The notes under the pieces are model-generated. The model saw only the letters and a list, made by a program, of their open reading frames with translations, did no database searches and had not been told where the DNA came from. Source: Microcoleus vaginatus HSN003 (GTDB lineage: Bacteria; Cyanobacteriota; Cyanobacteriia; Cyanobacteriales; Microcoleaceae). Taken from it: a DNA stretch of 64,000 bases. Made by a program: the position numbers and the translations under genes. The stretch is taken from contig NZ_CP031705.1 in assembly GCF_022701255.1 (NCBI RefSeq), positions 2,617,501-2,681,500 of the forward strand, given 5' to 3'. Each line of letters opens with the position of its first letter. Within the stretch, counting starts at the first letter, position 1. This document shows, in pieces, positions 16,228 to 25,400 of this stretch.

Positions 16228-17781
16228 TTAGGTTTTTTGTGCATTTTTCAAGGTGTATTTCAGCCTCATGGGAATTTTAATAATAAATTCCGTACCTTTC
16301 CCCGGTGCAGAAATACACTGCAATTCGCCTAGATGTCTTACGGTGATAATTTGATAGCCGATGGATAAACCCAACCCTATGCCTTTCCCTACTGGTTTAG
16401 TGGTAAAAAAGGGATTAAATAAGTGCTTTATCACCGATTCTGTTATTTCGGGGCCGTTGTTGCTAATTCTGATTTCTACCATTTCACTGTCTAAAAGTTT
16501 GGTAGAAATTTTGATAAGGCGGGGATTAGCTTGATTGGCTGCAATCGACTCGCTGTGACTGTCTTCTTCTAAAGCATCAATAGCATTAGCCAGGATATTC
16601 ATAAACACTTGATTTAGCTGTCCGGGATAGCACTCTATTTTCGGTATATTGCCATATTCTTTGATAACTTGAATGCTCGACAAACCTGGCTGAGCATTCA
16701 ATCGACTTTGCAAAATCATCAGTGTACTGTCAATTCCTTCATGAATATCGGCTAATTTCATTTCTGCTTCGTCATGGCGAGCAAAAATTCGCAGCGACTT
16801 GACAATACCGAGAATGCGCTCGGCGCCGTTTTTCAGAGAAAGTAATATTTCTGGCAGGTCAGATATGAGAAAATCTAAATCTACAGAGTTGAGTTTTTCT
16901 TTGACTGGGGGTAAGGGATTTGGATACTGCTCTTGATAAATATTGAGCACGTCTAGCAAACTCTCGGTATACTCGCGAACGTAAGTAACATTGCCGTAAA
17001 TAAAGTTAATGGGATTGTTGATTTCATGAGCAACCCCAGCGACCAATTGCCCCAAAGATGACATTTTTTCGCTATGAATTAGCTTGGATTGAGCCTGCTT
17101 CAATTCAGACAAGGCTTGTTCGAGCTGTTGAGTTTGAGACTTTAACTCGGCGGTGCGTTTTTCAACTCGAATTTCTAATTCTTCTTTAGCTTTTTGTAGT
17201 GCAGCTTCGGCTAATTGGCGCTCGACAATTTCCGATGCTAGGAGTCGGTTGGCAAATTCTAAATGTTGAGTTTGAGACTTTAACTCGGCGGTGCGTTCTT
17301 CAACTCGAATTTCTAATTCTTCTTTAGCTTTTTGTAGTGCAGCTTCGGCTAATTGGCGCTCGACAATTTCAGCTTCTAGGAGTCGGTTGGCGGATTCTAA
17401 CTGGGCGGGACTGGGAAGTGCTAGGGCTTGAGGCATTAAGTCTACCAAAAGTATGGCTGTAGCAAATGAAATAAGGGCGGTAATTGCTTTCATTGTTCCT
17501 GAAAGCCAATAGGTGGGATGCCAAAGCGTCCAGACTTCAAATATGTGAGTGATGCCACAGGCGACGATAAAGGCTCCAAACATGGTAAAGATCCAGTCAA
17601 AGGGCAAATCTTCGCGTTTGGAAATAAAATAAATCAGTGTAATCGGGATAGAGAAATATGCTAGTGCAATGATCGAATCTGAGGCCAGGTGAAGCCAGAC
17701 TAACGGGGTCTGCCAGAGATAGCAGTGACCGTGAGGAATAAATGACCCTGAACTAAAAAAACTTTTCCACATTTCCTGCAT
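16228..17781 (-). CDS. Sensor histidine kinase with ethylene-receptor-type membrane domain
   Basis: 517 residues. Three membrane helices (about 30-52, 63-85, 95-115) carry the ethylene-receptor pattern: Asp35 and Tyr42 in DSIIALAYFSIPITLIYF, then Cys75 and His79 in GAFIVACGITHIFEVW. Relative spacing is the same as Asp25, Tyr32, Cys65 and His69 of plant ETR1, where Cys and His hold the copper that binds ethylene. Then comes a coiled coil made of two nearly identical 46-residue copies (from 131 and 177), followed by the kinase: H box GVAHEINNPINF (His252), N box NQVFMNILANAIDAL, and G boxes (ISNNGPEI, GIGLGLSIGYQII). No receiver domain is attached and no response regulator is adjacent. By analogy with a Synechocystis ethylene receptor it may affect light responses; this is inference. 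Confidence 0.9.
   Translation of the reverse strand: MQEMWKSFFSSGSFIPHGHCYLWQTPLVWLHLASDSIIALAYFSIPITLIYFISKREDLPFDWIFTMFGAFIVACGITHIFEVWTLWHPTYWLSGTMKAITALISFATAILLVDLMPQALALPSPAQLESANRLLEAEIVERQLAEAALQKAKEELEIRVEERTAELKSQTQHLEFANRLLASEIVERQLAEAALQKAKEELEIRVEKRTAELKSQTQQLEQALSELKQAQSKLIHSEKMSSLGQLVAGVAHEINNPINFIYGNVTYVREYTESLLDVLNIYQEQYPNPLPPVKEKLNSVDLDFLISDLPEILLSLKNGAERILGIVKSLRIFARHDEAEMKLADIHEGIDSTLMILQSRLNAQPGLSSIQVIKEYGNIPKIECYPGQLNQVFMNILANAIDALEEDSHSESIAANQANPRLIKISTKLLDSEMVEIRISNNGPEITESVIKHLFNPFFTTKPVGKGIGLGLSIGYQIITVRHLGELQCISAPGKGTEFIIKIPMRLKYTLKNAQKT
17127..17402 (-). repeat. 138-base tandem duplication inside the histidine kinase gene
   Basis: Two consecutive 138-base units are almost identical in DNA; a stretch of over 50 bases encoding VERQLAEAALQKAKEELEIR has no difference. 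The unit is 46 codons, so the coiled coil is lengthened without a frame change. The high identity at silent positions implies a recent duplication. Confidence 0.85.
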
Positions 17782-17871
17782 AATATTTCCTTTGAGTTGT
17801 GAGAAAATGGACTCGGACTGGTGTCAATTAATTGCAACCAGGGGTTTCTTTCACCTGCGGCTTAATCATTT

Positions 17872-18849
17872 ATGCGTTCATATTCTCTGTTAGCTTCAGC
17901 AAAAATCAATCTGTATTTGGAAATCATAGGCGATCGCCCCGACGGATATCACGAACTGGCGATGGTACTTCAAAGCATAGATTTAGCCGATCGAATTGAC
18001 TTGCGCGCGATCGGTACGGACACGATTCGCGTGCGCTGCGATCACCCGCAAGTCCCTCCTGATAAGAATAACCTGGCCTACCGGGCGGCGGATTTGTTGG
18101 CGAAGCAATTCCCCGATGCTTTGGCGAAATATGGCGGAGTCGAGATTGCGATTCACAAGCAGATTCCGGTGGCGGCGGGACTCGCAGGCGGTTCTGCAAA
18201 TGCGGCTGCGGTTTTAGTCGGGATGGATTTGCTGTGGCAATTGGGACTTACTCAGTCGGAGTTGCAAGAGTTGGGGGGAACTTTGGGTTCGGATGTGCCC
18301 TTTTGCATTGCGGGAGGTACGGCCTTGGCAACTGGTCGCGGAGATAAACTGTCGCCTCTGCCTGATTTGGCGGGCTTTTCTGTGGTGTTGGCGAAGTATC
18401 GCAATCTCAGTATTTCTACGGCATGGTCGTATCAAACTTATCGCCAGCAGTTCAGTAGTTCCTATTGTGCAGCGGAAGATTTGGGGTGTCGCCGGGAACG
18501 GTTGCATTCGGGCCCGATGGTGGGGGCGATCGCCCAAAAAGATCGATCGAAAATTGGTCAATTGCTACACAACGATTTAGAAAAAGTTGCTTTGCCCGTG
18601 TACCCGCAGGTGTTGCAGTTGCGGCAGGCTTTTGAGTCGGCGGGGGCTTTGGGAACGATGATGTCGGGTTCCGGGCCGACGGTGTTTGCGCTGGCCGAGT
18701 CTTCAGAGCAGGCTCAGCAAGTTATGGAACGGGTTAAAATTGCGATCGCTTCTCCAGATTTGGATTTTTGGGTAGCACAGTTTAGCAATACTGGAATTCA
18801 GATTTTTTCGGGGGGAAACGAGACGAAACCGCCGATTTCGAGGGTGTAA
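17872..18849 (+). CDS. ispE: 4-diphosphocytidyl-2-C-methyl-D-erythritol kinase
   Basis: Phosphorylates CDP-methylerythritol in the MEP route to isoprenoids (carotenoids, phytol, quinone tails); cytoplasmic GHMP kinase. In the 325 residues: LASAKINLYLEIIGDRPDGYH at the start (substrate-binding Lys10 or so and the DGYH motif), VAAGLAGGSANAAA at about 104-117 (ATP loop), DVPFCIAGGTALATGRGD, and MMSGSGPTVFAL near 264-275. The segment around residues 200-215 (SSYCAAEDLGCRRERLHS) is a lineage-specific insertion. Divergent from the kinase at 16228-17781, with 90 bases between the starts. Confidence 0.95.
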   Translation: MRSYSLLASAKINLYLEIIGDRPDGYHELAMVLQSIDLADRIDLRAIGTDTIRVRCDHPQVPPDKNNLAYRAADLLAKQFPDALAKYGGVEIAIHKQIPVAAGLAGGSANAAAVLVGMDLLWQLGLTQSELQELGGTLGSDVPFCIAGGTALATGRGDKLSPLPDLAGFSVVLAKYRNLSISTAWSYQTYRQQFSSSYCAAEDLGCRRERLHSGPMVGAIAQKDRSKIGQLLHNDLEKVALPVYPQVLQLRQAFESAGALGTMMSGSGPTVFALAESSEQAQQVMERVKIAIASPDLDFWVAQFSNTGIQIFSGGNETKPPISRV

Positions 18850-18990
18850 CTCCAAGAGGGTGCGATCGCCCGTTAAACCTGTGTAACAGGCTATGGGTCA
18901 AGATGAATCTAACTTTTCGCAGAGTGTATGGAGATCGAAGAACTGATAAAATGTCATTCAACAGAGATTTTAGTTTTGGTAAATTAACCA

Positions 18991-19024
18991 AAAATCTAAA
19001 ATCTAAAATCTAAAATCTAAAATC
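18991..19024 (+). repeat. Heptanucleotide tandem repeat (atctaaa) next to a start codon
   Basis: About four and a half copies of atctaaa end three bases before the ATG of the DUF3082 gene at 19028. The same unit stands just before the ATG at 20578. It replaces any purine-rich ribosome site, so it might affect translation, or it may simply be a short tandem repeat (STRR) of the sort described in filamentous cyanobacteria. Confidence 0.85.
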
Positions 19025-19027
19025 GCA

Positions 19028-19381
19028 ATGACTGATTTAACTAATCCAAATTCTACTTCTAAGCCTCTGAGTTCGGCTGGAGATGCAACCTCTGCATCTT
19101 CCACGCAGCCGACGATTTTGCGGTGCGTGATTGGTTCGCTGATCGCCGGCGGGTTTGCGGCGGCTTTGTACGCACTAACTTTGTCGATCGTCCAAACTTT
19201 TGCAAATTCGCCCATTCATTCTGACAATGTGACTGCGATTAATATTGGCGCGGCTGTGCGAACTTTAGTCATGGGGATTGTGGCTTTGGGCGCGGGTGTT
19301 TTTGCTTTTGCATCTTTGGGTTTGATGCTGCTGGCTGTCCAACTTGTGATTCAAAAGTTGGTGAAAAAACCCACAGGTTGA
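19028..19381 (+). CDS. DUF3082 membrane protein
   Basis: 117 residues: a Ser/Thr-rich N-terminal tail of about 28 residues, then two hydrophobic segments (about 31-53, ILRCVIGSLIAGGFAAALYA, and about 75-108), the pattern of DUF3082, a family shared by cyanobacteria and plastids. Function unknown; membrane location predicted. Nothing in the neighbourhood suggests a partner, but the next three genes run in the same direction. Confidence 0.75.
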   Translation: MTDLTNPNSTSKPLSSAGDATSASSTQPTILRCVIGSLIAGGFAAALYALTLSIVQTFANSPIHSDNVTAINIGAAVRTLVMGIVALGAGVFAFASLGLMLLAVQLVIQKLVKKPTG

Positions 19382-19455
19382 AGTCTACAGGTTGAAACCA
19401 TCGGGCCGCAAAAACTCTCCTTCGCGCAGGCGAACTGAATAGTAAGATCGAAGCA

Positions 19456-20082
19456 ATGGAATTATTTACGATCGGACACTCCAATCTGAGTATGGAAGCG
19501 TTTGTTTTGCTGCTGCGCCAACACGGAATTACGGCGGTTGCGGACGTGCGATCGCATCCTTTTAGCCGCTATTTACCTCATTTTAATAAATCCGAAATTA
19601 AAGCTTCTCTGTCAAGTGTCGGCATTCAATATGTTTTTTTAGGCAAAGAGTTGGGCGCGAGGCCAGAGGATTTAAGCTGTTACGATACTAGCGGTAAAGC
19701 GTTATACGATCGCATAGCAGCAACTCCTCTATTTTCAGCAGGAATTCAGCGCTTGCTCAAAGGCGCAGCCAATTATAAAATCAGTTTAATGTGTGCGGAA
19801 AAAGACCCGATCACTTGTCATCGGACTATTTTAGTCTGCCACAAGTTGAAAGATTTTAACTTGCAGATTAATCATATTCTGTCAGACGGTAATTTAGAAT
19901 CGCACCAGCATTTAGAAGAAAGACTTTTGAGCAAGTTTAACAAAAGCAAAAAAAGTGATGAACCCATTCAATTAAGCTTGTTTGAATTAGAGCCTCAAGT
20001 TAAACAGGAAATAGTTGATTTAGAAACAGCTTATTATCGTCACGGATGGGAAATTGCTTATGTCAGCAAAGAAAGCAATTAA
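19456..20082 (+). CDS. DUF488 family protein (first of two)
   Basis: 208 residues. DUF488 features: ELFTIGHSNLSMEAFVLLLR at the start, VADVRSHPFSRY (residues 28-39), FLGKELGARPED, and the Cys/His motif LMCAEKDPITCHRTIL (about 114-129), where C..E......CHR is the family's most conserved site and may be catalytic or metal-binding. Family function is not established. The C-terminal 40 residues form a charged tail. The second DUF488 gene begins inside its last 23 bases (ATG at 20060), so the two are translationally linked. Confidence 0.85.
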   Translation: MELFTIGHSNLSMEAFVLLLRQHGITAVADVRSHPFSRYLPHFNKSEIKASLSSVGIQYVFLGKELGARPEDLSCYDTSGKALYDRIAATPLFSAGIQRLLKGAANYKISLMCAEKDPITCHRTILVCHKLKDFNLQINHILSDGNLESHQHLEERLLSKFNKSKKSDEPIQLSLFELEPQVKQEIVDLETAYYRHGWEIAYVSKESN

Positions 20083-20512
20083 TTTATTTACAATTGGTTT
20101 TACTCAAAAAAGTGCGGAGGAGTTTTTTGGGATTTTGATGCAAGCGGGAGTCCGCAGGGTGATCGATACACGGCTAAATAATGTATCACAGTTAGCAGGT
20201 TTTGCTAAGCGGAAAGATTTAGAATATTTTCTGCGAACCATTGGTAATATTGAGTATGTTCATGTGCTGGATTTAGCGCCGACTCAAGATATTTTGGATG
20301 ATTATAAAAAGAAAAAGGAAGATTGGGATGTTTATGAACAGAAGTTTTTGGGCTTAATGGGCGATCGACAAATTGAACACAAGGTTTCATCAGATCTTTT
20401 AGACGGCGGGTGTCTGCTTTGTAGCGAACCAAAACCTCATAATTGTCACCGCCGCTTAGTTGCTGAATATCTCAGCGAGAAGTGGAAAAATGTCACAATT
20501 AATCATCTTTGA
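20060..20512 (+). CDS. DUF488 family protein (second of two)
   Basis: 150 residues from ATG 20060 (a TTG six bases earlier is possible). Same motifs as its neighbour: NLFTIGFTQKSAEEFFGIL, VIDTRLNNVSQLAGFAKRKD, and LLCSEPKPHNCHRRLVAEYL near the C-terminus. The two proteins are clearly different subfamilies, not a fresh duplication. It overlaps the upstream gene by 23 bases and is followed 65 bases later by the dual-OB-like gene. Likely forms one functional unit with the neighbours; what the unit does is unknown. Confidence 0.85.
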   Translation: MSAKKAINLFTIGFTQKSAEEFFGILMQAGVRRVIDTRLNNVSQLAGFAKRKDLEYFLRTIGNIEYVHVLDLAPTQDILDDYKKKKEDWDVYEQKFLGLMGDRQIEHKVSSDLLDGGCLLCSEPKPHNCHRRLVAEYLSEKWKNVTINHL

Positions 20513-20543
20513 TTTAGTGAAAATACTATATTATTGTGGGATG

Positions 20544-20575
20544 AATCTAAAATCTAAAATCTAAAATCTAAAATC
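20544..20575 (+). repeat. Heptanucleotide tandem repeat (atctaaa) next to a start codon
   Basis: Four copies of the same 7-base unit seen at 18991-19024, ending two bases before the ATG at 20578. Two occurrences of one unit at the same place relative to a start codon within 1.6 kb is notable. Confidence 0.85.
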
Positions 20576-20577
20576 GA

Positions 20578-21258
20578 ATGGCTCAAATAATTTGTCTCGC
20601 TAATTCCTGGAAAAACGGCGACAGGTGCATCGCCGGAATTAATGAACTTCAAGGTAAGTGGGTGCGTCCTGTTTCCGACTTACCAGATGGCCGAATTCCT
20701 AAAGAAATGCTGCAGATAAATAGACTTGAACCCGCGTTGTTAGATGTTCTAGAAATCCCTCTGGCCAAGACGGGGCCGGACTTTGGCTTTGCGTGTGAAA
20801 ATCTTTCGGTTTTACCGGGAGAATGGCGGCAAGTAGCGAAAGTTCAGCCAGCATATTTACTGAAATATTGCAATAGTCAAGAATATATTTTGCACAACGA
20901 TTTGCGATATGTTACGGTGGAATATATGCAGTCTTTGCTAATGTCCGATCGCCTAACTTTGCAATTAGTCAAAGCAGTAAGATTTACGGTAAACGAGCCA
21001 ATTAAAAGAAAGGAAGGTGGTAATAAATGGAAAGGATCTATTATCACGCAGCATGGTCAAAAACTGAGCGCAACAATTACCGATCCGGTGTGTATTAGAA
21101 AGTTAGAGTTGGGCTATCGACCGCAAAAAGCTTGTTTGGTAACAGTGAGTTTAAGTATGCCTTGGCGGCCCGATGATTGGCAGGGAGATGACCCTTGTTG
21201 GAAGTTGATTGCGGGTGTGGTAGAGTTGCCGGAAGATGTTGTGGATGATGAAATTTAG
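20578..21258 (+). CDS. Dual OB-fold-like protein linked to DUF488 genes
   Basis: 226 residues. The beginning AQIICLANSWKNGDRCIAGI and GKWVRPVSDLPDGRI, and the later SIITQHGQKLSATITDP, WRPDDW and CWKLIAGVVEL, resemble proteins annotated as dual OB-domain-containing, which I recall as neighbours of DUF488 genes in several bacteria. OB folds bind nucleic acids or oligosaccharides; a nucleic-acid role is plausible but not shown. No catalytic motif is visible. It ends with an acidic tail (LPEDVVDDEI). The 65-base gap behind the second DUF488 gene supports an operon. Confidence 0.6.
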   Translation: MAQIICLANSWKNGDRCIAGINELQGKWVRPVSDLPDGRIPKEMLQINRLEPALLDVLEIPLAKTGPDFGFACENLSVLPGEWRQVAKVQPAYLLKYCNSQEYILHNDLRYVTVEYMQSLLMSDRLTLQLVKAVRFTVNEPIKRKEGGNKWKGSIITQHGQKLSATITDPVCIRKLELGYRPQKACLVTVSLSMPWRPDDWQGDDPCWKLIAGVVELPEDVVDDEI

Positions 21259-21363
21259 TTTTGACCAAAATGGGCTATCGATTATTTATTTCTTTTTATT
21301 TACCGCAAAAACTCTGTTCGTGCTATAATTCTGCGGGACTGTAGCAGAAAGGGGTGCTTTTTG

Positions 21364-22101
21364 ATGAAAGCAGAATTTTATTTTGACTGTCACAAATATA
21401 TTTGCAGTTTAGTTCAAGTGGATTTTGTCAAAGAATTAAAAATAAAAAATCATCAAGGTTTTGTCTTGGCTGTTAAGCAAGGTGAGAAGATGGGACTTTT
21501 GGGGAAAAGTCGCCATAATGCTAAACAAGTTGATGTATCTAAGCCGCATTTTTATAATGTAATTAAAGCAGCTATGAGCGCTTTGGAATTAGAAACTAAA
21601 AATGAGGTGATATTAGAGAGAAATCGAACTATTGCTGATGCCGAAGAAATGATTCAGCAGCAAAACCGAGAAATTCGCGTTCTCAACGAACAGCTTAGAA
21701 TGCTTGCGACTAAGGTTGAGGAATTGTCCAGGGAAAACCAGCAGTTATCTATGCAGCTAGTAGAGAAAGAAATAATAGAAAATAAAATTAATCAAGAAAT
21801 TGATAACTTTCCTGCTACGGAGGAAGATTTAACGGCGGCGGAAATTGAGCAGGAGATTGGAGAAGCTGAAATTATTCACGAAATCGCACAATTGCCGAGT
21901 CAAAATGGTGGGTTGGACGTGCAGTTAATAGAAAATTTACCGGATTATGAGGGAAGCGATGAAGAGGAAGAAAGTACCGGAAGCGATGTTAAAAGTGTAG
22001 AGCTAGAAATTAGAGAAGAAGTAGAATTTCCCGGAGGCGAAACTGAAATTAAGCGACTGCCTAAAAGAGCTTCCAACAAAAGGATGAGAAAGAAATCTTA
22101 A
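21364..22101 (+). CDS. Uncharacterised coiled-coil protein with acidic C-terminus
   Basis: 245 residues from ATG 21364 (a TTG one codon earlier also fits). Residues 1-80 form a small globular part (ICSLVQVDFVKELKIKN, KPHFYNVIKAAMSALELE). Residues 80-135 form a clear coiled coil (RNRTIADAEEMIQQQNREIR, LNEQLRMLATKVEELSREN). The last 100 residues are strongly acidic (EGSDEEEESTGSDV) and end in a basic tip (KRASNKRMRKKS). I do not recognise the family. It runs in the same direction as the DUF488/dual-OB genes but 105 bases behind, so membership in that unit is uncertain. Confidence 0.6.
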   Translation: MKAEFYFDCHKYICSLVQVDFVKELKIKNHQGFVLAVKQGEKMGLLGKSRHNAKQVDVSKPHFYNVIKAAMSALELETKNEVILERNRTIADAEEMIQQQNREIRVLNEQLRMLATKVEELSRENQQLSMQLVEKEIIENKINQEIDNFPATEEDLTAAEIEQEIGEAEIIHEIAQLPSQNGGLDVQLIENLPDYEGSDEEEESTGSDVKSVELEIREEVEFPGGETEIKRLPKRASNKRMRKKS

Positions 22102-22111
22102 TGCTTTAATT

Positions 22112-22217
22112 ATATAGCAATCCTCGCATCATTTGTGAATTTCTTACGGACTCAGAGCGGGTTCGGGGTGGGTTGGGGTGGGGTAAAAATTTACGACTCC
22201 TGCAAGGATTGCTATAT
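22112..22217. repeat. 106-bp palindrome-ended element (MITE-like)
   Basis: 17-base terminal inverted repeats (atatagcaatcctcgca at 22112-22128, complement at 22201-22217, one mismatch) enclose a G-rich core (gggttcggggtgggttgggg). No transposase is encoded. Small tatagcaatcc-ended palindromes are, to my knowledge, frequent in filamentous cyanobacteria. The remaining bases to 22498 hold no gene I can support; the metH promoter should be there. Confidence 0.7.
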
Positions 22218-22498
22218 GACTCGTTTAATTATGTTGATCGCATTTTCGCCCAATTTTTCACCAGTTAAGCGAAAAAATCCCTTGCAATTCGCCCGTTTTC
22301 CCCCCGAAGCCTCGCCCGCAACAGAATTTTGACAAAAACCCAGGGCGATCGGTAAAATTACAGGTACGACCAAACTATTGTCAGCAGCATTAAATCCTTC
22401 AGTAATTAGTCGTTTGCCAACAGTCACATAATTGTTGACAATATTGCACAATAGATAAAATTGTAAATATATAGCACCTGCGTTTTTTTTGACCGCTT

Positions 22499-25400
22499 AT
22501 GAATAGCAGATTCCTCGATCGACTCCACCACCCCTCACGCCCCGTCATCGTCTTCGACGGCGCAATGGGAACCAACCTGCAAGTCCAAAACCTCACCGCA
22601 GAAGACTTTGGCGGCAAAGAATACGAAGGCTGCAACGAATATCTCGTCCACACGAAACCGGAAGCCGTCGCCAACGTGCACCGGGGATTCCTCGAAGCAG
22701 GGGCCGATGTCATCGAAACAGACACCTTTGGCGCCGCTTCCATCGTGCTCGCCGAATACGATTTAGCAGACAAAGCATATTATCTCAACAAAACTGCCGC
22801 CGAACTCGCCAAGGGTATCGCCGCCGAATTTTCCACAGCGGAAAAACCGAGATTTGTCGCAGGATCGATCGGGCCAGGCACCAAATTGCCAACATTAGGA
22901 CACATCGATTTCGACACACTCACCGCCGCTTTTGCCGAACAAGCAGAAGGACTTTATGACGGCGGCGTTGACTTATTTATTGTCGAAACTTGTCAAGATG
23001 TGCTGCAAATTAAATCAGCATTAAATGCCATTGAAGAAGTATTTAAGAAAAAAGGCGCGCGAATTCCGTTAATGGTATCAGTCACAATGGAAGCCACCGG
23101 CACAATGTTAGTCGGTTCCGATATCAGCGCCGCCCTGGCAATTTTGCAGCCGTATCCCATAGATATCTTAGGCCTCAACTGCGCCACCGGGCCCGATCGC
23201 ATGGCCGAACACGTCAAATACCTTTCGGAACATTCGCCCTTCGTCGTTTCCTGCGTTCCCAACGCTGGTTTACCCGAAAACATCGGTGGCCACGCGCACT
23301 ACAAACTCACGCCAATAGAATTAAAAATGGCCTTGATGCGCTTTGTCGAAGACTTAGGCGTGCAAGTGATCGGTGGCTGCTGCGGCACCCGCTACGATCA
23401 CATCCGCGAACTATCAGAAATTGGCAAAACTCTTAAGCCCAAAATCCGCGAAATTACTTGGGAACCTTCCGCCGCTTCAATTTATAGCGCCCAACCCTAC
23501 GAACAAGAGAATTCCTTCTTAATTGTCGGCGAAAGACTCAACGCCAGCGGTTCCAAAAAATGCCGCGATTTGCTAAACGCCGAAGACTGGGATGGTTTAG
23601 TAGCAATGGCGAGGGAACAAGTGCGAGAAGGCGCGCACATTCTCGATGTCAACGTGGATTATGTCGGCCGCGATGGCGTGCGAGACATGAAAGAATTAGT
23701 TTCCCGCGTGGTGACTAATGCAACTCTCCCTTTAATGCTGGATTCCACCGAATGGGAAAAGATGGAAGCAGGCTTAAAAGTTGCGGGCGGCAAATGTTTG
23801 CTGAATTCCACTAACTACGAAGACGGAGAACCGCGTTTTTATCAAGTTTTAGAGTTGGCGAAAAAATACGGCGCGGGCATAGTTATCGGTACAATTGACG
23901 AAGACGGGATGGCCAGAACTGCTGACCAAAAATTTGCGATCGCCCAACGCGCCTATAACGCAGCCGTCGCTTACGGAATTCCAGCCGAGGAAATCTTTTT
24001 TGACACCCTAGCTTTGCCCATTTCCACCGGGATTGAAGAAGACAGAAAAAACGGCAAAGCCACCATCGAATCCATCCGCCGCATCCGTCAAGAATTGCCC
24101 GGTTGTCACGTCATCTTAGGAGTTTCTAACATCTCCTTCGGCTTGAATCCGGCGGCGCGGCAAGTTTTGAATTCCATGTTTTTGCACGAAGCAATGCAGG
24201 CGGGGATGGACTCAGCCATTGTCAGCCCGAATAAGATTTTGCCCATCGCCAAAATCGACCCCAAACACCAAGAAATCTGCCGTAAACTGATCTACGACGA
24301 ACGCGAGTTTGACGGCGATATTTGCGTTTACGACCCATTGGGCGAGCTGACAACGGTGTTTGCGGGCAAAACTACAAAGCGCGATCGTACAGAAGACGCA
24401 AGCCTTCCGGTAGAAGAACGCCTCAAGCAGCACATCATCGACGGCGAACGCATTGGGCTCGACATCCAACTCGCCAAAGCATTAGAAACCTATCCGCCTC
24501 TCCACATTATCAATACTTTCCTGTTAGACGGGATGAAAGTAGTCGGAGAATTGTTCGGTTCGGGACAAATGCAACTGCCCTTTGTATTGCAGTCAGCAGA
24601 AACCATGAAAGCGGCAGTTGCCTATTTAGAACCGTACATGGAAAAGTCTGAATCGGGGGACAATGCCAAAGGCACATTCATCATCGCTACTGTCAAAGGT
24701 GACGTTCACGATATCGGCAAAAACTTAGTTGATATTATCCTATCAAACAACGGCTACCGAGTGATAAACTTGGGAATTAAACAGTCGGTTGACAATATCA
24801 TCGAAGCTTACGAAAAGCACAAAGCCGACTGTATCGCCATGAGTGGCTTGCTGGTAAAATCCACCGCGTTCATGAAAGAAAATCTGGAAGTATTTAACCA
24901 GAAAGGAATCACGGTTCCGGTAATTTTGGGCGGCGCGGCTTTGACTCCCAAGTTTGTGCATGAAGACTGCCAAAATACCTACAAAGGTAAAGTTGTTTAC
25001 GGCAAAGATGCGTTTTCTGATTTGCACTTTATGGACAAACTCATGCCAGCAAAATCTGCTGGTAAATGGGAAGACTTGCAAGGATTTTTAGATGAAAGAG
25101 ACGATGATAATGGCGCGGTTAAAGAAGCTAAAGCGGCGCCAGAAAGCTCTGTAGAAGATGCCAAGAAAGCAGACACTCCTGTGGTGATAGATACCAGGCG
25201 ATCCGAAGCAGTTGCAGCAGATATCGATCGCCCGACTCCTCCTTTCTGGGGAACGAAACTGTTGCAGGGAGAAGACATCCCCTTTGAGGAGATTTTCTGG
25301 CACTTAGATTTGCAAGCTTTAGTTGCCGGTCAGTGGCAGTTCCGCAAGCCCAAAGACCAATCGCGGGAAGAATACGATGCTTTCTTAGCTGAGAAAGTTT

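Noticed and set aside
22212..22451. 79-codon minus-strand frame upstream of metH
   Set aside because: Composition is protein-like, but it starts at a TTG without a ribosome site and its end lies in the 106-bp repeat; I recognise no family.
22218..22498. Cobalamin riboswitch upstream of metH
   Set aside because: I looked for the B12-box and kissing-loop features and saw none.
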